Positions 8,286 through 17,199 of a stretch of 64,000 bases of DNA are shown here, piece after piece. The notes under the pieces were generated by a model. It saw only the letters and a program-made list of their open reading frames with translations. It was not told the DNA's origin and searched no databases. Within the stretch, counting starts at the first letter, position 1; every line of letters starts with the position of its first letter. Source of the stretch: Halonotius pteroides (GTDB taxonomy: Archaea > Halobacteriota > Halobacteria > Halobacteriales > Haloferacaceae); contig NZ_QMDW01000001.1 of NCBI RefSeq assembly GCF_003605635.1, positions 219,972 through 283,971 on the forward strand, read 5' to 3'. The translations under genes were made by a program, and so were the position numbers.

Positions 8286-10508
8286 ATGAACGAAGTGCAA
8301 CTTGAAGTGGCGAAAGCGTACCCGAACGACTCGGGTCGCGGGATCGCCCGTCTTGACCCCGATACACTGCTGCATCTCAAGCTCTCGCCGGGCGATATCA
8401 TTGAGATCGAAGGCGCGGAGACGACGGCCGCAAAGGTCTGGCGGGCCGACCGACAGGACTGGAACACAGACACCGTCCGCATCGACGGCTTCACCCGCCA
8501 GAACGCGGATGTCGGCATCGGCGAACGCGTCTCGATCCGCAAAGCCGAGGCCGAGAAGGCCGAAACACTCGTGCTCGCACCGCCGGAGGAGGCCAGTGTC
8601 CAGTTCGGCAGCGACGCCGCGGGCATGGTCAAACGACAGATCTTGAAGCGGCCGGTTGTCGAACGCGATATTGTTCCCGTGATGAGTTCGACGAACCACC
8701 CCTTCATGCGGTCGCCGGGCCAAGCGATCCCGCTGATCGCCGTCGAGACAGAGCCGGAGGGTGTCTGTCTGATTACCGAGGACACCGACGTGGAGCTCCG
8801 CGAGGAGCCAATCAGCGGCTTCGAGAAGACCGGCGGCGGGATCACCTACGAGGATATCGGCGGGCTCGAAAACGAGATCCAGCGCGTTCGCGAGATGGTC
8901 GAGCTGCCGATGAAACACCCCCAGATCTTCCAGAAGCTCGGCATCGAGCCGCCACAAGGGGTGTTGTTACACGGGCCACCGGGCACCGGGAAAACGTTGC
9001 TGGCGAAGGCTGTCGCCAACGAAACGTCGGCGAGTTTCTTCTCTATCGCCGGCCCGGAGATCATCTCGAAGTACTACGGCGAATCAGAACAACAGCTCAG
9101 GGAGATCTTCGAGGACGCAAAGGAGGAGTCGCCGTCGATCATCTTCATCGACGAACTCGACTCGATCGCGCCGAAACGCGAGGATGTCACCGGCGAGGTC
9201 GAACGCCGCGTTGTCGCCCAACTGTTGACGATGATGGACGGGCTTGAAGCCCGCGGCCAGGTCGTCGTCATCGCCGCGACCAACCGTGTCGACAGCGTCG
9301 ATCCCGCGCTGCGTCGGCCGGGGCGGTTTGATCGGGAGATCGAGATCGGTGTGCCCGACGAGGTCGGCCGCAAGGAAATCCTCCAGATCCACACCCGTGG
9401 CATGCCGCTGTCGGATGATGTGTCGCTGGGCCATCTTGCCGGCGAAACGCATGGCTTTGTCGGGGCTGATGTCCAAAGTCTGACCAAGGAGGCGGCGATG
9501 AAGGCCCTCCGGCGGTACCTCCCGGAGATCGATCTCGACGAGGAGGATATCCCGCCGAGTTTGATCGATCGTATGATCGTCAAGCGTGAGGATTTCCGAA
9601 GCGCGCTCAACGAGGTCGAACCCTCGGCGATGCGGGAGGTGCTCGTCGAGTTACCCAAGATCACCTGGGACGACGTGGGCGGGCTTGAATCCCCACAACA
9701 ACAGGTCAAAGAGGCCGTCGAGTGGCCGCTGACAACGCCAGAAAAGTTCGACCGCATGGGCGTCGAGGCACCGAAAGGCGTGCTGCTGTACGGCCCGCCG
9801 GGAACCGGCAAGACGTTGATGGCGAAGGCTGTCGCCAGCGAAACCAACGCCAACTTCATCTCGGTGCGGGGGCCACAGCTGCTCTCGAAATGGGTCGGCG
9901 AAAGCGAAAAGGCGATCCGCCAGACCTTCCGGAAGGCCCGACAGGTTGATCCGACGATCATCTTCTTCGATGAGCTCGACAGCCTCGCGCCCGCTCGCGG
10001 GCAGGATATGGGCAACAACGTCTCCGAACGCGTTGTCAACCAACTCCTCACAGAGCTCGACGGGCTCGAAGAGATGGGTAATGTGATGGTCATCGGCGCG
10101 ACCAACCGCCCGGATATGATCGACCCCGCCCTCTTGCGATCAGGGCGGTTCGATCGGCTTGTAAAGGTCGCCCAACCCGGTGAAGAGGGTCGCGAACAGA
10201 TTCTCAAGATTCATACCGACGATACGCCGTTGTCACCCGATGTTAGCCTTCGTGAGGTGGCCGAGATCACCGACGGCTACGTCGGCTCGGATCTGGAATC
10301 GATCGCCCGCGAAAGCGCGATCGAAGCTCTTCGGGATGACGACGACGCGACGGAAGTCGAGATGCAGCACTTCCGGCGGGCGCTTGAATCGGTGCGCCCG
10401 ACAGTCACCGACGAGATCGAAACCTACTACGAGGATATCGAAGAGCAGTTCCAAGGCGGCGGCGACCAACTCGGCGATCGCCGTGGCGGCCGCGTCGGCT
10501 TCCAGTAG
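8286..10508 (+). CDS. CDC48/VAT-type AAA+ ATPase
   Basis: A 740-residue double-AAA unfoldase that extracts and unfolds proteins, probably feeding the proteasome. Domains: the CDC48 N-terminal double-psi barrel plus second subdomain (about 1-195); D1 with Walker [14 protein letters not shown] near 228-236 and Walker [16 protein letters not shown]2 with Walker [14 protein letters not shown] near 502 and Walker [15 protein letters not shown]. Arginine-finger motifs ([17 protein letters not shown]) follow in both. The start [15 protein letters not shown] matches the family N-terminus. Monocistronic, divergent from pyrC. Confidence 0.95.
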   Translation: MNEVQLEVAKAYPNDSGRGIARLDPDTLLHLKLSPGDIIEIEGAETTAAKVWRADRQDWNTDTVRIDGFTRQNADVGIGERVSIRKAEAEKAETLVLAPPEEASVQFGSDAAGMVKRQILKRPVVERDIVPVMSSTNHPFMRSPGQAIPLIAVETEPEGVCLITEDTDVELREEPISGFEKTGGGITYEDIGGLENEIQRVREMVELPMKHPQIFQKLGIEPPQGVLLHGPPGTGKTLLAKAVANETSASFFSIAGPEIISKYYGESEQQLREIFEDAKEESPSIIFIDELDSIAPKREDVTGEVERRVVAQLLTMMDGLEARGQVVVIAATNRVDSVDPALRRPGRFDREIEIGVPDEVGRKEILQIHTRGMPLSDDVSLGHLAGETHGFVGADVQSLTKEAAMKALRRYLPEIDLDEEDIPPSLIDRMIVKREDFRSALNEVEPSAMREVLVELPKITWDDVGGLESPQQQVKEAVEWPLTTPEKFDRMGVEAPKGVLLYGPPGTGKTLMAKAVASETNANFISVRGPQLLSKWVGESEKAIRQTFRKARQVDPTIIFFDELDSLAPARGQDMGNNVSERVVNQLLTELDGLEEMGNVMVIGATNRPDMIDPALLRSGRFDRLVKVAQPGEEGREQILKIHTDDTPLSPDVSLREVAEITDGYVGSDLESIARESAIEALRDDDDATEVEMQHFRRALESVRPTVTDEIETYYEDIEEQFQGGGDQLGDRRGGRVGFQ

Positions 10509-10635
10509 GACTGGGCGTCGACGCCGGTATCTGTTGAGCAGCTACAACCGATTTTTTGACCGGAGAGCCAACCAATCAACAACAGCGACTGTCGATCGAG
10601 CACGCACCGAGAACAGCAGCCACGCTGTGAGCCAG

Positions 10636-11085
10636 TTACACTAACAGCGCGTCAAGCAGCGGCTCATACAGGAACGGCAGGCTGTAGTAGGCGGCATACA
10701 CCAACACGAGCAGTGAGATCGCAATGCCGGCCTTCGGCCGTTCAAATGTCATATCGTTGCGAGCTTCGACCGCTCGTGACTCGTACTCGAAGAAGTCGGT
10801 GATGAACACGCCGATCACCGGCAGCATGAGGATCATCCCGCTGGTCGGTCGGTACACCGTGAACAGCAGCCCGAGGATGACCAGCCCGGTGGTGGTGAAC
10901 ACGTGTGGCGGATACCGATTGAGCCCATCGTCGTCGCCGGTTTGCTCAACCTGTTGTTTGTGTGTGCGGTGGCTCAACAGCCGGGTGACGATGTTGCCAA
11001 CCGCGAGGGTAAGGATGGCAATCGGGAGCATCGGCCCGACCGTCTCGATCCAGCCGAGGGGAACGAGAAACTGTAATGCGTACAT
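10636..11085 (-). CDS. Haloarchaeal membrane protein, unknown function
   Basis: A 149-residue protein with about four predicted transmembrane helices: near 10-30, 65-80, 82-98 and 115-140. A charged loop near 38-60 contains RTHKQQVEQ and DDDG. It begins two bases after the NAD-kinase-like gene ends, so it is the last gene of a probable three-gene minus-strand operon (DUF420 protein, NAD-kinase paralog, this). No catalytic motif is visible. Confidence 0.7.
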   Translation of the reverse strand: MYALQFLVPLGWIETVGPMLPIAILTLAVGNIVTRLLSHRTHKQQVEQTGDDDGLNRYPPHVFTTTGLVILGLLFTVYRPTSGMILMLPVIGVFITDFFEYESRAVEARNDMTFERPKAGIAISLLVLVYAAYYSLPFLYEPLLDALLV

Positions 11086-11087
11086 AC

Positions 11088-11834
11088 CTAGCCCTGTGGC
11101 GACGACTCATTAGAGTTTTTCCAATTGCGGCCGCGCTCGGCGAGTCGGCGACGGTCAACAACGGTAATCGATCCCGCAACCGACACGGAAACTGTGAGGT
11201 CGGCACCACCGCTGGCGACCTCGCGGCCGTCGGCGAGAACGGTCACGGCGTCGTCACGCTCGACCCGGAGCGTCAGCGGCGGGCTGGCAACCCACTGATC
11301 GGCTGTCATCGCAAACGGCGCGATCGGAACGACCGCGAGTCCGGTATCGGGGGCGAGCCGCGGCCCACCGGCAGCCCGACTGTAGGTGGCCGTTCCCAAC
11401 GGCGTGGCGACGACGACGCCGTCGGCACGAAACGTCGTCACCGTCGTCTCCTCGCTCATCACTCGGTACTCCGAGATCCGGGCTGGATCGGTCGTCACGA
11501 TCGCACAGTCCCGAACAGCACGCGTCGCCGTATCATCGGCCTGCACTGACAACACCCGGCGGCTAGTTGTTGGCACTGTCGTTGCGTGGGCCGCAAGATT
11601 GGCGAGCACGGTCGAACGATCGGCTGGCGCAGCATCGCTGTCGCTTGCTGGCAGCACGAGCAACGGTCGGCCATGCTCGCTGTCGACAGCCGCTCGAAGG
11701 GTAGCGTCGTCGACAGCGAGCAGCACGTCAGCAGCCGCCGGGTCGACACCGTTGAGCCCGTCGATCGCCGCAATCGCTTCACGCAACTGGTCGGCCACCG
11801 CGTCAGCCGGGGGCTGGGCGACGGCAACGTTCAT
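11088..11834 (-). CDS. NAD kinase-like protein lacking GGDGT
   Basis: A 248-residue paralog of ATP-NAD kinase. The C-terminal beta-sandwich half is recognisable: TPLGTATYSRAAGGP matches the NAD-kinase TPTGSTAYSLSAGGP signature, followed by VVPIAPFA. The N-terminal half is short. Where active enzymes carry GGDGT for ATP binding and catalysis, this protein has DVLLAVDDATL, with the glycines gone and one Asp kept. It may be inactive or use a different phosphoryl donor. The ATG at 11834 is chosen; an upstream extension adds 48 poorly supported residues. Middle gene of the DUF420-to-membrane-protein run. Confidence 0.65.
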   Translation of the reverse strand: MNVAVAQPPADAVADQLREAIAAIDGLNGVDPAAADVLLAVDDATLRAAVDSEHGRPLLVLPASDSDAAPADRSTVLANLAAHATTVPTTSRRVLSVQADDTATRAVRDCAIVTTDPARISEYRVMSEETTVTTFRADGVVVATPLGTATYSRAAGGPRLAPDTGLAVVPIAPFAMTADQWVASPPLTLRVERDDAVTVLADGREVASGGADLTVSVSVAGSITVVDRRRLAERGRNWKNSNESSPQG

Positions 11835-11922
11835 CGAGATCGCTCCCACGCTACGTGCCGCATGCTCGGAGGCTGCGGCCGCACCGACAAAAGTCCCGCG
11901 TCGGCGAGGGCGTTGCACGCCA

Positions 11923-12546
11923 TCAGGCGGCCACGAACTCGTAGGCGTAGACGTGGTTGAGCAGTAGGTAGGTGACAACGCCCAACGCTAAGGAGAGAAT
12001 CCACGTGCCTGCGGCGACGCGGCCGACAGTGCGGTGGGGCGTCTGTGTACGAAGTTCTTCGGGCGTATGCGTCAGTCCAAGCACGACAGCGTACAGGACG
12101 AGCGGCATCGCCAGAATCGACAGCAGGATGTGGATCGCCAACATGGCGAGATAGGCCGGATACACCCACTCCCACAGCGGCACCCAGCCGTACGCCGAGT
12201 CAAGCACGAACTCCTTGGTGCCGCCGCCGGCGACCTTCGGGAGGTACATGCCCAGAAACAGGAGGATGAGGACAAACGCCGAGAGCATCGCGTGGGCGTG
12301 TTTGCTCACCTCGTCGTTGCGAATCCAGTACCAGCCGGCGGCCAGCGACGTGACCGCGAGTGTGTTGACGACCGCAATCGCGTGAGCCAGCAGATTGACC
12401 TGTCCAAGACTCAGTTCCGGAAAGAGGGCCTGTACCGAGGGCACCGCGAACACGCCGACGACGGCCGCGTAGCCAACAACGGCCAACAGGAGTGTCGTCG
12501 CCCGCGGATGCGCACGAACCCGTCCACCGACCATCGGAGTCTCCAT
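11923..12546 (-). CDS. DUF420 (CtaM-like) membrane protein
   Basis: A 207-residue protein with about six predicted transmembrane helices, matching the DUF420/YozB family. Bacterial members (CtaM) help mature heme-copper oxidases; that role here is by family only. Histidines fall in helices near SKHAHAMLSAF and ILLSILAM, where heme or copper contacts are usually proposed. Start: ATG 12546 (METPMVGG). The longer frame reading upstream is only the shadow of egsA. First gene of a probable operon with the NAD-kinase paralog and a small membrane protein. Confidence 0.8.
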   Translation of the reverse strand: METPMVGGRVRAHPRATTLLLAVVGYAAVVGVFAVPSVQALFPELSLGQVNLLAHAIAVVNTLAVTSLAAGWYWIRNDEVSKHAHAMLSAFVLILLFLGMYLPKVAGGGTKEFVLDSAYGWVPLWEWVYPAYLAMLAIHILLSILAMPLVLYAVVLGLTHTPEELRTQTPHRTVGRVAAGTWILSLALGVVTYLLLNHVYAYEFVAA

Positions 12547-12623
12547 ACCTGCTGTTGGAACGTGGTGGTAATGCGGGTTTCGACTCACCCCGAGTAGCGA
12601 CCAGCAGCGGCGCGGTGAGGCCC

Positions 12624-13679
12624 CTACTCGCGGTCGATGACACCGGTCGCCGTCGCCGTCTCGACGGCGGCATCGAGATCGACGCCGTTGCCAAGGATCG
12701 TATACCGATCCCGAATCTCGTGGGCTGTCGTCAGCGCCTCCAGCACCTCGTCGTCGCTGACGCCGAGTTCGTCGGCTGTTGTCGGCGCGTCGATACTGTC
12801 GAGGGCCTGTCGGATCGCCCGCCACCGACCACCGTCGCCGCTGTGGAGGTATTCGGTCAAAATCGAGCCGACGCCGACTTGGTGGCCATGGAGCGCTTTG
12901 TTCGGTGCGATACGGTCGAGTTGGTGCGAAAACAGGTGTTCCGCGCCCGAAGCGGGGCGGGAGGAGCCCGCGATCGACATGGCGACGCCGGAGGAAACGA
13001 GCGCTTTCACCACGATCCACGCTGACTCTTCGAGGTTCGGCCGGATCGAGGCGGCGTTGTCGACCAACATCTCGGCGGTCATCTCCGAGAGCGCGGCCGC
13101 GTACTCGGAGTATTCGACATTTTTGAGTCGCTGGGCGAGCCGCCAGTCTTGGACGGCGGTGTAGTTCGAGATGATGTCGGCACAGCCGGCGGTTGTGAGT
13201 TCCCATGGGGCCTCGGCGATGACTTCGGTGTCGGCGACAACCGCCAGCGGCGGATCGGCGGCGATCGAGTGGCGGCTGTCGCCCTCCGGCACCGACGAAC
13301 GGCCGGAGACGATGCCGTCATGGCTGGCGGCGGTCGGCACCGAGACGAAGCCGCGGTCGATCTCGTCGGCGGCCATCTTGGCGATGTCGATCGGTTTGCC
13401 GCCGCCCAGCGCGATCAGGTAGCCGGCGTCGATATCACGGGCGAGCTCGGTAACACGCTCGATAGAATCAAAGCTGGCTGACTCGATGGTTACCGTCGTC
13501 GGGTCGTCGAGTTGGGCACGGAGCCGGTCGCCCGCGAGCTCGTTCGGCGTCGGGCTGGTGACGACAAGCGGGTCACCGTGGAGGTGGAGTTCGGCGACCG
13601 CCTGACCAAGCTCCTCGATGACGCCGTGGCCGACGACCACGTTCCGCGGAAGCTTGATCCAGGTCGATTTATCGAACAT
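12624..13679 (-). CDS. egsA: sn-Glycerol-1-phosphate dehydrogenase
   Basis: Makes sn-glycerol-1-phosphate from dihydroxyacetone phosphate with NAD(P)H, setting the archaeal stereochemistry of membrane lipids. 351 residues, the normal length. NAD-binding GGGKPIDIAKMAA and the zinc ligands are intact: Asp in CADIISNY, His in SGAEHLFSH and His in LHGHQVGVG. The N-terminus MFDKSTWIKLPRNVVVG is typical of haloarchaeal EgsA. A TATA-like CTATATGA lies about 39-47 bases upstream on the minus strand. Divergent from the small zinc-finger gene. Confidence 0.95.
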   Translation of the reverse strand: MFDKSTWIKLPRNVVVGHGVIEELGQAVAELHLHGDPLVVTSPTPNELAGDRLRAQLDDPTTVTIESASFDSIERVTELARDIDAGYLIALGGGKPIDIAKMAADEIDRGFVSVPTAASHDGIVSGRSSVPEGDSRHSIAADPPLAVVADTEVIAEAPWELTTAGCADIISNYTAVQDWRLAQRLKNVEYSEYAAALSEMTAEMLVDNAASIRPNLEESAWIVVKALVSSGVAMSIAGSSRPASGAEHLFSHQLDRIAPNKALHGHQVGVGSILTEYLHSGDGGRWRAIRQALDSIDAPTTADELGVSDDEVLEALTTAHEIRDRYTILGNGVDLDAAVETATATGVIDRE

Positions 13680-13874
13680 ATACGGGTCATCAACCGCCGA
13701 CCATGAAACCGTTTGGTGTCATATAGCCGATTACAGTTTTTGCCATGAAGAGCTGCCTGCAGGCGTGTGAACCGATCGGAACCGACGCTCGGAGTTTGGT
13801 TCACAGCGCCGCGTTCGGGATGAGAAGCCACAATCGGGTCAGATATATTGAACCGAACGACGTAGGTACACACC

Positions 13875-14021
13875 GTGAACGTCGAATTCGAGTGCATCAT
13901 CTGTGGCGAAACAGCGGTCGCATCGGTCGACGGCGATGGGGTATCGGACGACAACGAGCCGATGGAGACGCTCCACGACTGTCCGAGCTGTGGGATCGAA
14001 ACGATCTGGGTTGAAGCCTAA
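13875..14021 (+). CDS. 48-residue CPxCG zinc-finger protein
   Basis: A small protein read from a GTG start, with two CxxC pairs (CIICG near residue 7 and CPSCG near 36) separated by an acidic linker. It is therefore one of the small CPxCG-type zinc ribbons abundant in haloarchaea, whose members act in regulation or RNA/protein contacts; its own role is unknown. GATATATT at 13842-13849 lies 26-33 bases upstream, so the GTG begins a leaderless message. An alternative ATG near residue 30 would destroy the first zinc pair. Confidence 0.75.
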   Translation: MNVEFECIICGETAVASVDGDGVSDDNEPMETLHDCPSCGIETIWVEA

Positions 14022-14074
14022 CACACCGCGTCACGTATTGTCTTGCTTGTGTCGCGGTGGCCACTGCTCACAGC

Positions 14075-14749
14075 TCAGGCCACAGCCTCATCAACCGGCT
14101 CAACTCGGATCGACCGCGCAACCGACTCCGGCAAGCTCTGCTCGTCGCCGCTGGCGGTTTCGACGGTGATCATGCCGAACGGCGCGATATCGGTGAGTTC
14201 GAGTTCCGTGCCGGGCGTGATGCCAGCCGCTTCGAGATAGGTCAACTCTTCCTCGTCGCGGTCACTGACACGGCTGACGACAACGTGATCGCCGGTCGCA
14301 AACTCGGTGAGCCGGACGGCATCATCGCCCTCGATCGGGTCGAGTTCGACACCCGGAATCGGGTCGCCATGGGGGTCGACAGTTGGATTATCGAGGGCCT
14401 CAGCGACGCGGCGTTCGAACTCCTCGGAGATGTGATGTTCTAAGGCGTCGGCCTCGTCGTGAACCTCGTGCCAGTCGTAGTCGAGCTGCTCGGTGAGATA
14501 CGTTTCTAACAGGCGGTGGTGGCGAATCACCTCTAAGGCGACGGTTTCGCCCTCCGCGGTCAACTCGACGCCGTTGTACTTCTCGTGGTCGATAAGCCCG
14601 TCTTCGGCCAGCGAACTCACCATGCTGGTGACCGTCGGCGGGGTTTTCTCAAGATACTCCGCGATTTCGGAGGTCGACACCGGCGGCCCGCCCTCGGTCT
14701 GAAGCACGTAGATCGCCTTCAGGTAGTCCTCCATGGTGTCGCTGAACAT
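14075..14749 (-). CDS. DtxR/MntR-family metal-dependent repressor
   Basis: A 224-residue iron or manganese sensor-repressor. An N-terminal winged helix (residues 1-65; SEIAEYLEKTPPTVTSMVSSL as recognition region) is followed by the metal-binding dimer domain with HHRLLETYLTE, the ALEHHISEEFE helix and VDPHGDPIPG, then an SH3/FeoA-like domain (about 145-224). This is the SirR/IdeR layout of haloarchaea. It may start at M1 or at M6 (MEDYLKAIY). It probably controls metal-uptake genes; no target lies adjacent, though a ZIP transporter is elsewhere in the window. Confidence 0.88.
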   Translation of the reverse strand: MFSDTMEDYLKAIYVLQTEGGPPVSTSEIAEYLEKTPPTVTSMVSSLAEDGLIDHEKYNGVELTAEGETVALEVIRHHRLLETYLTEQLDYDWHEVHDEADALEHHISEEFERRVAEALDNPTVDPHGDPIPGVELDPIEGDDAVRLTEFATGDHVVVSRVSDRDEEELTYLEAAGITPGTELELTDIAPFGMITVETASGDEQSLPESVARSIRVEPVDEAVA

Positions 14750-14806
14750 ACGGGGGCTAGCGGTGTCGGGGGCAAATAGCTACCGGGAGGCAGCGACGGC
14801 CGCAGC

Positions 14807-16036
14807 TTATCCACCGGGGCCCATCAGATGACTGCGGAGAATATCCGGGGTCTTGGTACCGGATTCGGTGTTGAGCAACACTACCGTCTCGTCGCCACCG
14901 AAGCCACCGTCATCGGCGTACCGCCACGCGCCAGCCGGGGCCGCGCCGCCGGCCGCCCCCATCTCGATGACCTCGTTGCTGGCGACGGCGACCGCCGATT
15001 CGAGGATCGCATCGTCGTCGACGGTGACAGCCGCCCCGTCAAGTTCCTCCAAGGCGGCGACAGCCTGCGAGCCACCGGCCGGATCAGGCACCTCTAGCTC
15101 GCCGACGATCGTATCCGGAACGGCCCACGGCTCGGGCGCGCTCGCGCCGCTGTCGACCGCGGTGGCGATCGGCGCACACCCCGTCGGCTGTACCGCAACC
15201 AGGGTTGGCGTCTCGTCAGCAACGCCAATCGTGACCAACTCCTCGAAGCCAGCAGCAACCCCAACAACCACCTCGCCGGTGCTTGCTGGGACAAAAACGA
15301 CATCCGGAACCGCGCCGAGATCCGCATACAGCTCGAAGGCCAGGGTTTTCGCGCCCTCCTGTCGGTACGGCGTGGTAAACTCCTGCAGCGAGTAGTAGTC
15401 GCCGGCCAACTGCTCGTCGACAGCGTCAGCGGCATCCGAGTACCGCCCACCGACGACCTGCATCTCCCCGCCGTGGACGTTGATCATCGCCTTGTTCGAA
15501 AACGCCGACCGCGAGGGAACGAACGCGTAGCTCCGAACGCCGAGGCGGCGCAGATACGCCGCTGCCGACTGCCCGCTGTTGCCGGTTGTCGCCAGTGCAG
15601 CCGGTTCGACAGCCTCGGGAGCTGCTCTGGCTGCGATCGCGGTCGCCGCGACACTCATGCCGCGATCATAGACCGTTCCGGTTGGATTTCGGCTCTCGTC
15701 TTTGATGTAAACGCTGTCGACGCTGAGCTCGTCGGCCAGCCGATCGGCGGCGACCAGCGGCGTCGCCCCCTCGCCGGCGGTGACGGTGTCGGCGGCGTCG
15801 AACGGCAACAAGGCGTCATACTGCCACTGTCCGCGTGCGGACTGGCTCCCGGTGGTCACGGCTGTGTCGCGGGGAGGTGCACCGCGGTCGAACAACGCGG
15901 CAGCGTCGACCGCGTCGTAGTCGTAGGCGACAGTGCAGGCAGTGCCGCAGGTCGGACAGCCCTGATCGGCATCAAGCGGGTGGATCGTCTCGCAGTCCGG
16001 ACACCGTAGGCCCTGAACAGCCCCCGTTGGTTCCAT
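14807..16036 (-). CDS. Threonine synthase-like protein lacking the PLP lysine
   Basis: A 409-residue fold-type II PLP-family protein with an N-terminal zinc ribbon (CPDC at 12-15, CPTC at 27-30), as in archaeal threonine synthases. The phosphate-binding TTGNSGQSAAAY loop and the C-terminal TESGTKT loop are present. The motif that normally reads NPTGSFKDRG is NPTGTVYDRG, so the Schiff-base lysine is Tyr123. Without that lysine, normal PLP chemistry is not expected. It could be a regulatory or binding paralog; true threonine synthase is presumably elsewhere. Single-gene unit, divergent from the secreted hydrolase-like gene. Confidence 0.75.
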   Translation of the reverse strand: MEPTGAVQGLRCPDCETIHPLDADQGCPTCGTACTVAYDYDAVDAAALFDRGAPPRDTAVTTGSQSARGQWQYDALLPFDAADTVTAGEGATPLVAADRLADELSVDSVYIKDESRNPTGTVYDRGMSVAATAIAARAAPEAVEPAALATTGNSGQSAAAYLRRLGVRSYAFVPSRSAFSNKAMINVHGGEMQVVGGRYSDAADAVDEQLAGDYYSLQEFTTPYRQEGAKTLAFELYADLGAVPDVVFVPASTGEVVVGVAAGFEELVTIGVADETPTLVAVQPTGCAPIATAVDSGASAPEPWAVPDTIVGELEVPDPAGGSQAVAALEELDGAAVTVDDDAILESAVAVASNEVIEMGAAGGAAPAGAWRYADDGGFGGDETVVLLNTESGTKTPDILRSHLMGPGG

Positions 16037-16140
16037 ACACGGCGTTGGACACCGACACCCTAAGCCCTTCCCGTCGCTTCTGGGTGGTGTGAGAAACCTG
16101 ATGGCAAGCTATTATGTATGCGGCAGCGTAGCCCACAGCG

Positions 16141-17133
16141 ATGGGTTCCCCACTGTCCCGGCGACAGACACTCGGGTTGACCGCAACCGCCATCGCCGGC
16201 GGCACAGCCGGCTGTCTCGGCGGCGATCAACCGGATGGAACGGTCGATTACTCGGTGCTGGATGCCATCGACTGGGCGACTGCCCCGCCACCAAAGGAGA
16301 CAACCGCGGGCACACAAAAACCGGTGTTCCGGGAGTATCCGGCCGACGGCGATCCGGACACCGTCTTGATTCTGTATCATAACGCCACCCTCGATAGCCG
16401 AATGCTCACGCCACTGGCCGCGGCGATTGCCGAAAGCGGGGGTGCCCACGTCATCACCCCTGATATTCGGGGCCACGGGCCGAACCCGATTCGTCGTGGT
16501 GACAGCGAGTATGTGGGGCAACTCAGCGACGATCTTGAAGCGGTCATCGCCACCGCAAACAGCCTCCAGCGACCGACGCCGCTCGATGAGTTTGACACGG
16601 TCATCATCGGCGGCCACGGTGCCGGCGGGGGGTTTGCGGCCCAGATCGGCGCGGATCCACTCGGCGACAGCCTCGCCGACGCCTATCTGTTTTTGGCACC
16701 GCATCTCGGGCGGCTGCTCACCCCGACAAGCCGACGCGCCCTCGGCGGGTGGCAGCGGTTCAACCTCCAGTCGGCCCTGGTGGCCGGGCTGTTCAACGGC
16801 CTCGGCGGTGGGCTCTACAATGACACCGAGGTCGTCAGCTACGAGATGCCGGAAGCCGCCCGCTATGGGGGTGAAACGCGCTCCTACACGTTCCGCCTCG
16901 CCACCGATCTGGTGCCGGATGAGCATACCGCAATCACCGAGATCGAACAGCCGGTGCTCACGCTTGTCGGCACCGACGACGAGGCCGTGATCCCGACGGC
17001 CTACGAGTCGTTGCTGGCTGACACCGAGGGGAGTCAGGTGTCGATTCTTGAGGGCCTCTCGCATCTCGAACTGATGGCTCACCCGAAGACCCTTAGGGCA
17101 ACGCTCCCGTGGATTGAGTCACTCGGTGGGTAG
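16141..17133 (+). CDS. Exported alpha/beta-hydrolase-fold lipoprotein, nucleophile missing
   Basis: A 330-residue protein with a Tat signal (SRRQTLGLTATAIAGG) and a lipobox ending TAGC at about residue 24, so it is probably lipid-anchored outside the membrane. The body is an alpha/beta hydrolase: TVLILYHN, the HVITPDIRGHG strand, acid candidate VGTDDEAV and His candidate LSHLEL. The nucleophile elbow, usually GxSxG, reads GGHGAGG with Gly160 in place of Ser. TATTATGTA at 16110-16118 gives a leaderless start. It is either a binding protein or an enzyme with another mechanism. Confidence 0.7.
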   Translation: MGSPLSRRQTLGLTATAIAGGTAGCLGGDQPDGTVDYSVLDAIDWATAPPPKETTAGTQKPVFREYPADGDPDTVLILYHNATLDSRMLTPLAAAIAESGGAHVITPDIRGHGPNPIRRGDSEYVGQLSDDLEAVIATANSLQRPTPLDEFDTVIIGGHGAGGGFAAQIGADPLGDSLADAYLFLAPHLGRLLTPTSRRALGGWQRFNLQSALVAGLFNGLGGGLYNDTEVVSYEMPEAARYGGETRSYTFRLATDLVPDEHTAITEIEQPVLTLVGTDDEAVIPTAYESLLADTEGSQVSILEGLSHLELMAHPKTLRATLPWIESLGG

Positions 17134-17199
17134 GTTAACGCTGCTGCAGCCCGAGGGGAGTCCGGGTGCTTCTTTGTCCCCGCCACCCGATATAGCGGT

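Noticed and set aside
6673..8289. A 538-codon plus-strand frame opposite dihydroorotase
   Set aside because: It is the antisense shadow of pyrC in GC-rich DNA; pyrC has all active-site motifs and this frame none.
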